Shown piece after piece: positions 1 through 10,426 of a DNA stretch of 64,000 nucleotides. Location of the stretch: the NCBI GenBank assembly GCA_001972305.1, contig BDDD01000020.1, positions 515,981 to 579,980 of the forward strand, in the 5' to 3' direction. Every line of letters begins with the position of its first letter. The first letter of the stretch is position 1. A program made the translations under genes and the position numbers. The notes beneath the pieces were generated by a model that saw only the letters and a program-made list of their open reading frames with translations, was not told where the DNA came from and searched no databases. This DNA comes from Cephalotus follicularis. Its lineage: Eukaryota > Streptophyta > Magnoliopsida > Oxalidales > Cephalotaceae.

Positions 1-542
1 CCGTGTTCAGCAATCATGGTAACCCGTGTTACTCGCACTATGTGTCAGGTAACATTGTACTTGGGCGTCCCTAGACATCTCCTGGCACCTAGGAGAATAT
101 CCCCGCCACCGGCCATCAGTGATACTCCGTCACTCCAGCCAGTACAGCATCAATCACAATAAAAAAATCAATTCAATTCAAATCGTTTCAAAGTAGTTTA
201 TAAAGTAGTGGAAATAATACATTTATATCAAAATGTATTGCATCTTTGAAACTATGTTTCAATCCATTGAAAACATACATTTATCAAAATATATATTTTC
301 ATATCAAATAATGATTTGTATAAAATAATGTACACATTTCTAAAATGAATAAAACACTTTAGAATCAATCACATTTCAATCACCAACTCATTTCATATAA
401 AAATGCAATGCAAAGATATGCTCAAAGTGCGGGTCAGTCCCTAACCAGTCGGCTGTCTCCTCTTGACAGACAGTTGTTTTCCTTTGACTGCTGGATGTCA
501 TAGCCCTGGTAGTCGGCTGCCTCCTCTAACAGTCAGCTGTCT
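1..542 (-). mobile_element. LTR-I (Ty3/Gypsy LTR), left piece, runs off the window
   Basis: AT-rich noncoding DNA that continues at 3181 after the LTR-F insertion: the sequence around CAGTCGGCTG and 'ctcctcttgacag' occurs on both sides. Together with 3181-4225 it forms an LTR ending in GGGCGTTACA, the terminus seen in Gyp-G and LTR-J, so I read it as a minus-strand Gypsy LTR whose other end lies left of the window. CAGTCGGCTG-type words begin near 445. No coding sequence is visible. The family call is inference from terminus and word arrays. Confidence 0.6.
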
Positions 543-2215
543 TGTAACGCCCCCAATCCGAGTCCACTTTATGCTGAAAGCGAGCCTCGGAAATCTGGTA
601 CGTTACATGGGGGTGAAACCTTTAATCCTTTAGCAATCTTACCAATTGCTAATATTTATCCAATTTCTCATATAAATAACTTGTAACTTGTCATACTACA
701 CTTTAAATATTATACTCTCATTGAAATCATCATATTCATAGTCAACATCTTACATCTACACAGGATCTATCATAAAGCATTACACAGCGGAAAACATTAA
801 TTGATAATGTCATAAACTGTTTATACAAAAAGAATGTTATTTTATCACATAATTTCTCTTCAAAAAATCACTTATGAACTCCTGCTAAAGCTCGACTTTC
901 CTCGTTCAATCTCTTCTTGGAAAATTTTAGTTGAAAACAAAACATTGAAATGAGTGAGCACCAAAATAGCTCAGTAAGAATCATAGTCATAAAAGTTATA
1001 GAAATCCATTATTTTTGATAATCTTTATCAAAACGTTTCTAGATCATACATTTCAGAACAACATTGAAAGTCGTCTTTTAGTTTTATAAAACTAGAACAT
1101 TTCATTTCGAAATCCATTTCTCAGATACTTTTCATAACATCAAAACATTTCTAAAATCATACATTTTCTGGTATATATAGTCCAGCCATACTTGAAAACA
1201 TAACTTCCTTGGAAACCATTGTCTTGTATTATTTTATAAAGCCAAAACATTTCACATTCATTTCCTTTTCTGCTCATATCTCATGAAACATAACATTTTA
1301 TTTCTTTTTCTGATCCTATCTCATGAATCAGAATATTTCATAAATACTGAGGGGTTGTAAAAACGTAAATAACTCTGTTGAACCTTCGCTTCACCGTGGC
1401 ATTGTGCACTCCCCGATTACTATCATTACTAAGCATGCATGCCCGAGAGCACTCTCCGCTCCTTAGCATTAATCTTTTACTAGATTAATCCACCCTGGAT
1501 CGCAATCCAGTCGTTGTTCATCTCAGTAGTTGCATTTTCTCATTTGTAAAAATAATCATTTCTTGATACTTCGAGTGACCAGCTCAAAGCATCCATAAAT
1601 AACTTTGTACAACATTTTCTAGAATTTATATTTCAAACAGAAATATTTTAAAATAGTAATATAGAATTTCGTTAAGAAATTGGCAATAATTCAACATAGA
1701 ATTTAATAATTTACATAAATTTAATATAGACATTTACCACGAATATTGGCAGAAATTTAAAATACAAGAACGTAACAATTATAAAAGATATATAGAAATA
1801 TCGAGCATAAAATTGCTTAATTGAAATATTAAATTAAAATTAACTTCCTCCACTCTGTGAGACGGATATACCGATCATGTCGATGGGAAAGTTAACTTAA
1901 AATGAGTTGATAAAATAAACGGTTGCAACGAGAATAAAATTACTTAATTGAAATAATAATTGAAAAATTAACTTCCTCCACTCTGTCAGACGGATATACC
2001 GATCGTGTCGATGGGAAAGTTAAATTAAATTGAGTTGTAAAATATCATCATAAAATATTTTAGGAAGGTAGGTAAAATACTTTTGAGTGAAAGAATAGAG
2101 TTTCCATACAACGTAAAAAACTTTTTAGAAAAAGAATAGGAATCCTTACATAGCTTTATTCTCCTTCTTTCTTCCTCTATGTTGAAGAAATTTCTACACC
2201 GAAATCTCCACAAAA

Positions 2216-2350
2216 TTTTCCTTCCTTTCTCCTCTCCCTTTCTCTTTCTCTCCCTCTCCTTTCTCTCTTCTTCTTTCTCTAGCTCTCTTCTTTCTCTCTT
2301 TCTCTCCCTCTCTTGTTCTTTCTCTCCCTTTCTTCCTCTCCAAGCTCAGC
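2216..2350. repeat. C/T-rich low-complexity tract
   Basis: About 135 bp almost purely of C and T, with CTTTCTCTCC-like units. It sits just downstream of the predicted TATA box of LTR-F, on its minus-strand reading, so it would be a GA-rich start of the transcript. It also produces a spurious serine/leucine-rich open frame on the plus strand. Confidence 0.8.
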
Positions 2351-2383
2351 AGAAACAAACTCATTTCTCAGCTGAGAATGCTC

Positions 2384-2396
2384 CCATATATATAGG
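2384..2396 (-). promoter_or_regulatory. Predicted TATA box of LTR-F
   Basis: On the minus strand the sequence reads CCTATATATATGGG, the best TATA box in this LTR, about 790 bp inside the LTR's 5' end. It is followed downstream (leftwards) by the long C/T-rich tract, on the plus strand, at 2216-2350. Position and motif only; no transcript evidence. Confidence 0.45.
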
Positions 2397-2624
2397 AAAG
2401 GCAAACTTTGGAGGTCAAGCTTGCATGGTGTCATTCATGACCTCACCCATGTGAGCTTGCCTTCATGTGATTAATTTAAATCAATCCAGCTGATGCCACC
2501 TGCCCTATATTAGAAAAATATCATAATTCATCCATTCCTTGCTTGATACGTGCCCTACAATCCATTTAAATCCTCCGAAATGGGATAAAAAGCTAGAATT
2601 ATGCACCTGACACAGGGCAAAGCG

Positions 2625-2950
2625 TCGTCTCTTTAGCTCTAAGCGTCGACGGTTACAGCCTTTACCTGAGTTTTGCACCTCTATCCCGACTAAAGCACTG
2701 ACGCTTTCCTACAAAGGGTTGCCACTTTAATTCTCCTCCAGGTCAATTCTAGATACTTTATCTCGAAGCATCGACTTTTACATTTAGAGCGTCGACCGTT
2801 GACCAAAGCGTCGACTCTTTATCCCTAAGCGTCGACGGTGTGAGGGCTTTGTCCAATTTCCCTTGCGCTGGTTTAAAGTCCAGATCTAAGCGTCGACCGT
2901 TACTTCCAAAGCGTCGACGCTTTAAGTTGGACTGTCGGTGCTTTAAGACA
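2625..2950. repeat. GTCGAC word array in LTR-F (AAGCGTCGACGCTT type)
   Basis: At least six exact GTCGAC cores, near 2644, 2791, 2809, 2831, 2892 and 2913, each inside a word resembling AAGCGTCGACGCTT, plus degenerate copies (aagcgtcgtc, aagcatcgac). Start-to-start distances within clusters are 19-21 bp. The array lies upstream of the LTR-F TATA box, in the part corresponding to U3. Confidence 0.85.
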
Positions 2951-3184
2951 GTTTTCTTTCTCATCACTTAGCCAAATAAAATTTTCTTTGGGGGGCGCTG
3001 CCGCCCGAACCCCTGCCTGCTGTCCAGGCAGCGGGACACCCTGTACGCTTACCGGGGAGTGGAACCCCCGTACTCCCTGAGCGTAGGGTCATACTACGGG
3101 TCCCTTGAAATATTTGCCAATTACACAATAGCAATTATTTTCCATAATTAATATCTTTACTGGAAATTCGGATCCTCACATGTC

Positions 3185-3410
3185 TCCTCTTGACAGTCGG
3201 CTGTCTGCCTCATCCAGTCGGCTGCCCTCTCTTGGCAGTCGACTACTCAACCTTCTGCAGGTATGTTCCATTCAACGTATGAACAATCAACTGGTTCTTA
3301 CATCCAATCGGCTGTTTCCTATTGAGTAGCCGGCTGTTCGCGCTAAACAACCGGCTGTCCTAGCTTTCCAGTCGGCTACCCGCCTTGGCAGTCAACTGGA
3401 TTTATACCAG
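3185..3410. repeat. CAGTCGACTG word array 1 in LTR-I
   Basis: Repeated CAGTCGGCTG/CAGTCGACTG words and variants (for example near 3200, 3217, 3235, 3327, 3343, 3371) separated mostly by C/T-rich linkers. Gyp-G LTRs hold the same word at an equivalent place. Confidence 0.8.
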
Positions 3411-3939
3411 TAGGCAAAAACAGCAGAAAAAGGGCATGTCCTTCACACTTCAATCCAACCAAACACAAGCATTTAACAACAATCACACAGATTTATGCTC
3501 ATAACACAATCCACAGCATGCATTTCGTGCATTAACTTCCATTATAACAAAACTTAAATAACAATTATGAGATTTACCCCTACCTTAGAATTCCAAGTTA
3601 GGAATTGAAATCCTCCTCTTTAAGTCCCAATCCGAGTTTCCAAGTCTCTGAAGCCATCCAGCAACTCTTGCAAATCCGGGTTTCCGGTCACTGGTCCAAA
3701 CGTTCGAAAACACAGCCTACAAGACTCCTTGGATCAACAAACACACTCACTTCCTCTTCCTTCTCCTTCACACCCTCCGAACTCTCCTCTCCTTTCTGCG
3801 AAAATGGTGAAGATTGAAGGAAGAAAACGCGTCTTTTATGGAGGAAAACACGGCTCTCTCTCTCTTTTTCTCTCTGGCTGACACCCACATAAAAGAACAC
3901 ACCCACTTCTGTCAACAGTCTGGCGCGCACGTTATGCTG

Positions 3940-4090
3940 CCAGACCTGTCGACAGTCGACTGCCTAGAGCAGGCAGTCGACTGTTTCTGTCGACACACCT
4001 CCAGCTGACTGCTTCCCACAACAGTCTGCTGGTTTCACACAAGGGTGGTCCAGTTGACTGTCCCTCATGGGCAGTCGGCTGCCCGCCCTG
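3940..4090. repeat. CAGTCGACTG word array 2 in LTR-I
   Basis: Second cluster close to the LTR's minus-strand 5' end: four exact GTCGAC cores between about 3947 and 3990, then weaker copies ('cagtctgctgg', 'cagttgactg', 'cagtcggctg'). Same two-cluster layout as in Gyp-G and LTR-J. Confidence 0.8.
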
Positions 4091-4225
4091 CATCAGCACT
4101 TCCACACTTCAACTTTTGCCCAAGTTTAACAATACAAAAAGGGAAAATTCATAATTCTCATTAATTAAACGCATAAATGCATTGAAAATTACAATATTAC
4201 ATTAATGAAAATCCTGGGCGTTACA

Positions 4226-4521
4226 GTCGAATTAAACAGCTGAGAAGCAAAACCATTCCCTTGGTGAGCCTAGGCGCCAGGAGATGGCAAGAGCTTATTC
4301 ACCAAACTATCTGTATTACAGATCTCTCTGAGTCTGCCCGTGAATCACTGGCGATAGTATTTACCTTTTCTATCATCTTCGAAGCACAAGGTGGTAGTTA
4401 GGTGGTGCGCGGTCGGTGCTAGGAGTTAGTGACATGTGACACCCACCTAGTTGAGTGATTGTTTGTACCCTTGTGCGGTATTATTGATACGTGATTGATT
4501 GTAGCCATTTGGCATTGTTGC
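4226..4521 (+). mobile_element. Gyp-A 5' LTR, left remaining piece
   Basis: From about 4263 this matches the Gyp-A 3' LTR at 12550-12815 ('gtgagcctagg', 'ggtggtagttaggtggtgcgc', 'acccttgtgcggtattattgat'). The front of this LTR is absent and LTR-I sits directly to the left. The piece is cut at 4521 by LTR-J and resumes at 7125. Confidence 0.75.
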
Positions 4522-5819
4522 TGTCCCACCCCGCTTTCGGTAAACAACATAAAAGAAGTAAAGGCAATTAACAATTAAGATTCAGCTTATGGAAACACCA
4601 TAAAATTTAAACTTCTCAAACATGATATCAGTTGCGGAAGCATTAAAACTCATAAGCTGAAAAACACGTAACGCGCATCCCTTACTACACGTTACCAAAT
4701 ACATGTCTGTCATAGTTAAAATCCCACAAAATGGAGCATGATCCAAAATACATTATTCAGTAACATCAAAAGTCGATTGAACCAGAAACTACGGTACACA
4801 ACACCCAAAGGGACATAACCCTGAGTAAAAAATTATTAAAACTTGTTCTTCATCCATGCTAATTCCCAAAGCCAGTCCACTGCATCAATCTATAAAGTAG
4901 GGGTTAGCTTTTGTCCTCACTCGGCTAAGTCATAAGAGCAGTTGGGATCAACATTAAATGCATGTCATGTAATGTATGCGTAGATAATGCAGTGCAGTAA
5001 AACACCAGTTTATATATATATCAAAAAATATATAAGTTTGAAGGTACAGTAAAAGATCTGTAAGGATATCTATATGAAAAGATATGTATGCAATAACAGT
5101 ACAGTAGTAACCCAGCTAGGGCTACATCAACAGGCACAGTAGTGTCCGAATAGGACCAGTAGATGGTACAGTTTGTCCACAAAGGGACCACAAATAGATA
5201 GTCAGTATGTACAACGCATCCAACTCCTGGCCCCACGTTGCACTCTCACTTCGGTCCCGTCTCCGGACAACCAAGCAAGTCAACAGTACAGTACAGTGAG
5301 TTACCCAGCCAACTCCTGGCCCCTAGGTCAACCCTTCCACTAGTCAACGATGGCATTCCTTGCCAGGAAACTAGTACGGGTCAGGCACAAACACAGTAAT
5401 TTCACAGAGCATGAACAGTGAATAGTCACAGTAAATAGTGCAGTAACAGTACAGTAATGATCGTTAGATCAACACAGGCAGTTCATTTCAAAATATTTTT
5501 GAAAGTCGTAAACATTTGAAATATGTATTTCCAATAGATAGAAAATACCTTAAACAGTTTCAGTAATGGAAATTGCTTCCCCAGTTTGGTCGAAAATACG
5601 TTATTATCCAATATATATTTCCGTACTCAAAACATTGTGTTCCGAATCCATGTATGGATTTCTAAAAATCATAACTTAGAAATCATAATCAATTTATAGA
5701 AAATCAATAAACAGGCGGTAAACAGTATACATACAATGCATACAAATGCTCAAGTGCATCCTAAATGGAATCGGCATCATCGGGCATTACAATCGTAAAG
5801 ATTGTCCAAACAGGACTCT

Positions 5820-6020
5820 AAAGCGTCGACGTTTTTCCCCTGGGCGTCGACGCTTATGTCCTCTAAGTGTTGACGCTTGATCCTTGGCGTCAGCGCTTTC
5901 TATACCTTAGGCATCGATGTCTTCTCCCATAAGCGTCGACATTTAAAAATGCATTCAGTAAGTAAAATGCAGTTCACAGTACAAAGCGTCGACGCTTTCC
6001 AAAGGCGTCGACGTTTTCAA
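5820..6020. repeat. GCGTCGACGC word array 1 in LTR-J
   Basis: Five exact GTCGAC cores plus variants (gtgttgacgc, gcgtcagcgc, gcatcgatgt). The first two words start 21 bp apart. The flank just to the left, with 'catacaaatgctcaa', matches the left flank of the CAGTCGACTG array in the Gyp-G LTR. Confidence 0.85.
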
Positions 6021-6789
6021 GTATCAGTCGTCTTCTTCCTCGCGACATGACAAGACAGTAACGTTTCCACCATAATAACATGCAATCCAACATGTATATA
6101 CCCCAGAAAACAGACGTGAAACATCACATTACACATCCAGTACAACATGGCATAAATTCAGGGACCCAAAACAGTTGAACAGGCCATGCAATCCATGCAT
6201 AAACATCACTGAACATACACCAATATTGAACACAAAATACAAGTATGGCTTCCCCTACCTTTGGCTTCAAGTTAGAAGCCAAAAGTCCACCTCTCTTAGT
6301 ATCCAATAAGTCACTTTGAGTCCCCAGGTTCGGCCTAAAGGTTCCCTGGTTCGTCCCAATAGTCGTTGTCCGAGCTCTAAGCTTCCTTTGCTCAACAATG
6401 GTGGCTGGGCTTCCTCTCTAATTTTTCTGCTCTCCTTTGTCACTCATAGTGTCTCTAAACTCTATGGCTTTCAATAACAGATGAGAGTGAGGTAAGAGAG
6501 CCAACTTTATGCCATATCTCCTTTTGTTTCACTTGCATGCACCCACCATTTCCTTCCCTTCTCTTTCTTGTGCAACATGGTGCAACAGGTGTCAATATCT
6601 TCTTCTTCCCAGTCCATGCATGTTCACATGTCCCTTCCCTTCAGTCCCTTTTCAGTCCTGGGAAGTCAGACGCCATATTGCATGCATAACACATCTCTAA
6701 AGTACCTGCCAAGATGCTTCATGTGTGGCACAAACATTCCACCATGCAACACGTCTATCTACTGTTTGTGCATATCAGAACCATGAAGT

Positions 6790-6955
6790 AAAGCGTCGAC
6801 GTTTACATGCAGGCGTCGACGCTTAAAGCATTTTGCCTAAAGGGCATCGACGTCATTAACAGGCATCGACGTGCATGTGCATGGTTCACATGTGCATCAT
6901 TGCTGCGTAGGCGTCGATGCTTTCAAAAAGGCGTCGACGCTTTTAACCCAAAACT
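6790..6955. repeat. GCGTCGACGC word array 2 in LTR-J
   Basis: Six words (GCGTCGACGT, GCGTCGACGC, GCATCGACGT twice, GCGTCGATGC, GCGTCGACGC); adjacent pairs start about 20 bp apart. The right flank ('atcaacatca ... ggaaaacatcatcaaa') matches the right flank of the second Gyp-G array. Confidence 0.85.
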
Positions 6956-7124
6956 GTGTCGTTTTACTTCAAATTGCACCTTTAACATTTCTATTCCAAA
7001 ATCAACATCATTATAGTTTGGAAAACATCATCAAAGTCGGGAGCTCTGACATTCTCATTAATTCCATGATAAGGTTACATCGGAAGTTAAATTATTACAA
7101 TGTATGAAATTCCCGAGCGTTACA

Positions 7125-7550
7125 GTTGCTTATATATATATATATACTGTTTTCAAATTGTAAACTGCCATGCATGATTACATTCATTTATTCATGTTCA
7201 TGCATAACTCCTACTTAGCCAAGTGAGGACAAACGCTAATACCTACTATTTCAGATTGATGAAGTGAAGTAGAGACAAGCAACTGAAGCTATACCTTGGA
7301 AAGCTTCTTATTTAAGGTTGTTAATGTTGTAATGTAATAAAATCATACTCCTTTGTTGTATTTACATTTTCATATGTATTATATAACATGTACTGTATTG
7401 AGCTTATGCACGTTGTATGGGTTGTGTGTGGATGCACTTTTATATAATCCAGTATGAATGATTGCTTTCGCAAAGTTTTAAATTTTTAATTATTGGTAAA
7501 TACTGGATTAAATTGATAACCATGTGTTAAACTGAAAATGGGGCATGACA
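7125..7550 (+). mobile_element. Gyp-A 5' LTR, right piece
   Basis: Resumes after LTR-J with a short TA repeat (7131-7147) and ends 'ggggcatgaca' at 7550, immediately before a priming site. The same end, inverted, is found at 27956-28331, which helps show where the Gyp-A 3' LTR went. Confidence 0.8.
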
Positions 7551-7554
7551 GACA

Positions 7555-7566
7555 TGGTATAAGAGC
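7555..7566 (+). other. Primer binding site of Gyp-A (tRNA-Met type)
   Basis: TGGTATAAGAGC, one base from the plant initiator tRNA-Met complement TGGTATCAGAGC, four bases after the LTR end. A second, perfect TGGTATCAGAGC lies at 7638-7649 in a similar context ('acatggtat'). Confidence 0.75.
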
Positions 7567-7779
7567 TTATAATAATTTATAGGCTATCATTGGGATACTA
7601 TCCTCAGCAATCAAATGATTGGATACCATGACAAACATGGTATCAGAGCATATTGCATATATGTCTAGCTTGGACAAGTTCCATGGAAACTAAGTGAATT
7701 GTTTCCTGATGATTAACATCATCATCCTTATAGGAAACATAAAGGATCACCGAAAGGAAAACGTGGATGTGTAAGGTTC

Positions 7780-8220
7780 CTACCTTACCGCGTCGATGTA
7801 AAGGAATCATGAAAAGTAGAGTCTATTCCTTATCTAAAGAAGATATACCATATACGAAGTTTATTGGCTCGTGTATTGATTGACCCTGGGGCTATGCATT
7901 CATTCATTGCATCATATTTTTTTGGCAACTTGCATTGTTTGACCTCTTGTTGTCTTATGTGCTAGAGGCAAGTACTCCAACTAGAGGCTGCCTATTGACT
8001 CATACTGTACTGAATGACTATGAGATCACAATAGATGAAGTTCAGTTATTCGCTGATCTGATTGTATTACCGATCCGAGATTTCGATGTTATCTTGTGGA
8101 TGGACTTGCTCTACACTTATCAAACTTGTGTAGACTGTTACAATAAGGATGGTGTTGATGCCAATAGCCCTGTTTTAGTGAAACTTCCTGGTTTTGCATG
8201 GATTTTGATTCTGATTTAGA
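7780..8220 (+). pseudogene. Gyp-A protease remnant (retropepsin-like)
   Basis: Plus-strand fragments match the aspartic protease region of chromodomain Gypsy elements: 'IDPGAMHSFIA' near 7880 corresponds to the usual DSGA-type active-site region, and 'LPIRDFDVILWMD' near 8065 to the typical LPxxxFDVILGMDWL block, which Gyp-G also shows at 33900-33950. Such a protease would cut the Gag-Pol polyprotein. The element is heavily decayed with many breaks, and no gag is recognisable upstream. Confidence 0.7.
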
Positions 8221-8559
8221 CCGGGCTAGTTATTAAGCCTCTGAAATGGCGCCCAAGGCTGCCAAGTAGTCTAGACTTGCCTGGAAGGCTGACCTTAAGA
8301 AGGCCGACCTCCTGAAATCCTATGTGATATACGTAATGAAATGACAGTGAGGGCTATGAACTGTATAGAGATTTAAGTGACCGATCGAATAAGCCGTGAT
8401 GGCTAAGTGATCGATCAAATGGACCGAAAGGCATAAGTCTTCTCTGAATATTTTTGTATCGAATAGTGGTTGATCGAGATAGAATGCAAATGGTCATTGC
8501 AAATGTGTAGTCTATATATGATTATGGGTGGCTAGCGTATTGTCATCGATCGTATCGTA

Positions 8560-9060
8560 TAGTTATGGACCATTGTTGAACGGTTAGTGACCGAATGGAC
8601 CGTTGTTGAACGATTAGTGACCAAATAGACCGTTGTTGAACGGAATGGACCATTACTGAATGGATAGTGATCGAATGGGCCGTTGGTTGAACAGATAGTG
8701 ACCGAATGGACCGTTATTGAATGGTTAGTGACCGAATGGACCGTTATTGAAGGGGTAGTGACCGAATGGACCGTTGTTGAACGGATAGAGACCGAATGGA
8801 CCGTTATTGAACGGTTAGTGACCGAATGGACCATTATTGAACGGGTAGTGACCGAATGGACCATTGTTGAATGGATAGTGATCGAATGGATCGTTATTGA
8901 ACGGACAGTGATCGAATTGACCGTTATTGAATGAATAGTGATCGTAAGGGCCATTATTTAATGGATAGTGATCGAATGGACAGTTATTTAATGGTTAGTC
9001 ATTGAATGGACCTTTACTGAATGGTTAGTGAACGAATGGACTGTTATCGAATGGATGGGC
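8560..9060. repeat. 30-bp minisatellite inside Gyp-A
   Basis: Sixteen or so units with an exact 30-bp period over most of its length (from 8701 to 9000 two units fill each 60 bases). A typical unit contains ACCGTTATTGAACGGT, a potential hairpin with a 6-bp stem (ACCGTT/AACGGT), followed by tagtgaccgaatgg. The divisibility of 30 by 3 gives long repetitive open frames on both strands, which are not genes. It stands in the part of the element where reverse transcriptase would be expected. Confidence 0.9.
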
Positions 9061-9194
9061 ATTACATCGATGCTCGAAATAGATTGTGAAAGAACTGATA
9101 GGACGGTTAACTACTTATATCTGTTGGTATGGGACAGTATATGTATTTAGTCAACGACTCAATGTCAACTACATATGGAGTTTACCTTTAGATT

Positions 9195-9345
9195 CCTAGT
9201 GGAGTGCAAAATGGCTATGAATCATAAATGGATATGGATTGTAAAGGGATATGGACCGTAAATGGATATGGATTATAAATGGATATGGACCATAAACAGC
9301 TATGGACTGTAAACGGATATGAAATGTAATGGATATAGCACAATC
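9195..9345. repeat. 18-bp minisatellite inside Gyp-A
   Basis: About seven copies of a unit like atggatatggaccgtaaa with an 18-bp period and degenerate ends. It follows the 30-bp array within the same element but has a different unit. Confidence 0.8.
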
Positions 9346-10194
9346 ATGGATTGATATGGGACGAAAGGCCCTGGATGATGGTATATGGTGGAGTTGCTGA
9401 TGACGTATTGTGTTATGGCGTATATGAATATGAAATGACATTGTTCATATCTTTTATGTTAGGTATGCATCTCACATGATCGATATTATATATATGTCTG
9501 CTACACATCTGCTCACATTCATTGCTTTTGTATATTGTACACGGCTATCGGTTGTTGGCCTGTTTCATTGCAATGAAGTGGGCCAGGTTCAGGTTCAGAT
9601 GACAGCTACAGTGATTAGTCAGGACAAGCGCAGGGTAAGAAATTACATTTCTCCAGCCTATCTTGTAATATATGAATAAAGTAAGGAAACATATATTTTG
9701 AGGCTTGTTATTGATCATTATATGACATGCCGGCTCGTGCCAGTGCTGTTATAGATATGAGTTTGATGTATTGTATATGCATGATCATTATATTGATGAG
9801 TTAAGATGATTATCCTCCATATATTATAATAGATTCCATTGATATGATTATATTTCGCATGCGTATGATATTACTGGATATGATAAATCGCATCACTGAG
9901 TTGAAAGGATTGTCCTTCGCATGCAAATGATATATTGGATTTAGTTATGATGTAGCCTAGTACGGGCTGATCCCTCAGAAATAGATTAGGAGGAGACATG
10001 AGAGTTGATCCCCAAATATATAAACTGTGGTTATCAGGTGGCATGGAGTCCGATAAACGGATACTACATGCCCGATTTTCAGGAGATCCTAAAGGTATGA
10101 TTTTTAATGGGTATCCATACTGATTTTATATATTGTTTGAGGTTTCCGCTGGGATAATCTGATTGATAAGGATTTTAGATTATAGCACTTTGAG
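9346..10194 (+). mobile_element. Gyp-A internal region without recognisable domain
   Basis: Plus-strand internal DNA between the minisatellites and the pol end. Frames are short and I recognise no reverse transcriptase, RNase H or integrase motif. The context (protease upstream, pol end and polypurine tract downstream) makes it decayed or replaced pol sequence. Confidence 0.5.
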
Positions 10195-10400
10195 GAATAC
10201 GATTTATATGAGTTAAGGATGGATATGAGTCTTGGAGAGATACCTATCTGGGTGATCGATCATCGAGGCAAGCAATTGAGAAAGGACATTTCATTGGTGA
10301 AAGTGTGATGGTAATACCATGGGCTTGAAAAGCCGCGTGGAACGTGAGGAAGAAATGAAGGCATTCTACCTTCACATGTTTTAACATAGGGAATATCGAG
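10195..10400 (+). pseudogene. Gyp-A pol C-terminal remnant
   Basis: Plus-strand reading near 10220-10310 includes 'GEIPIWVIDHRGKQLRKDI' and 'SLVKV', matching the stretch after the integrase in plant chromodomain Gypsy elements (usual form E-x-P-V-x-I-L-D-R ... LVKVLW). It lies just before the polypurine tract, as expected for the end of pol. Confidence 0.7.
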
Positions 10401-10411
10401 ATGAGATTTCT

Positions 10412-10426
10412 CGAAGGAGGGGAGAA
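10412..10426 (+). other. Polypurine tract of Gyp-A
   Basis: Purine-rich GAAGGAGGGGAGAA just before the 3' LTR start TGTAATTCTCCG; in the family this primes second-strand synthesis. Confidence 0.75.

Larger units (their letters stand above)
543..3180 (-). mobile_element. LTR-F, solo Gypsy LTR with target-site duplication
   Basis: A 2,638-bp block starting TGTAACGCCCCCAATCC and ending GGATCCTCACA, flanked on both sides by the 5-bp direct repeat TGTCT (538-542 and 3181-3185). The host LTR-I reads on across it. The left end matches the left end of the Gyp-H LTR at 58371, and several inner stretches are shared (for example the parts near 1345-1460 and 58885-58990), so it belongs to the Gyp-H relatives and points to the minus strand. 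No internal region is present: a solo LTR formed by LTR-LTR recombination. A TATA box, a pyrimidine-rich leader and a GTCGAC word array lie inside. Confidence 0.85.
3181..4225 (-). mobile_element. LTR-I, right piece, ending at the Gyp-A boundary
   Basis: Continuation of LTR-I after LTR-F. It ends 'cctgggcgttaca' at 4225; reversed, this is TGTAACGCCCAGG, the same start as the Gyp-G LTR. It abuts Gyp-A LTR sequence at 4226. A C/T-rich stretch (3835-3875) and several open frames of 64-80 codons are low-complexity by-products. The missing left part lies outside the window, so whether this is a solo LTR or part of a full element is unknown. Confidence 0.65.
4522..7124 (-). mobile_element. LTR-J, solo Gypsy LTR (Gyp-G relative) with target-site duplication
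   Basis: A 2,603-bp block starting TGTCCCACCCCGC and ending CGAGCGTTACA, flanked by GTTGC (4517-4521 and 7125-7129). The Gyp-A LTR reads straight across it. It aligns over much of its length with the Gyp-G LTR at 35499-38121 (2,623 bp): for example 'ataaaatttaaact', 'cagttgcg', 'catacaaatgctcaa' and 'ggaaaacatcatcaaa' occur in the same order. The striking difference is in the word arrays: LTR-J carries GCGTCGACGC where Gyp-G carries CAGTCGACTG. No internal domains, so a solo LTR. Confidence 0.88.

Noticed and set aside
2179-2454. A 91-codon serine-rich secreted peptide
   Set aside because: Translation of the C/T-rich tract of LTR-F.
8532-8954. A 140-codon minus-strand frame (and an 83-codon plus-strand one) as a gene
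   Set aside because: It is the translation of the 30-bp minisatellite; a period divisible by three keeps all frames open.
8560-9060. CRISPR array
   Set aside because: Plant nuclear context, no unique spacers between repeats, and units vary along their whole length.
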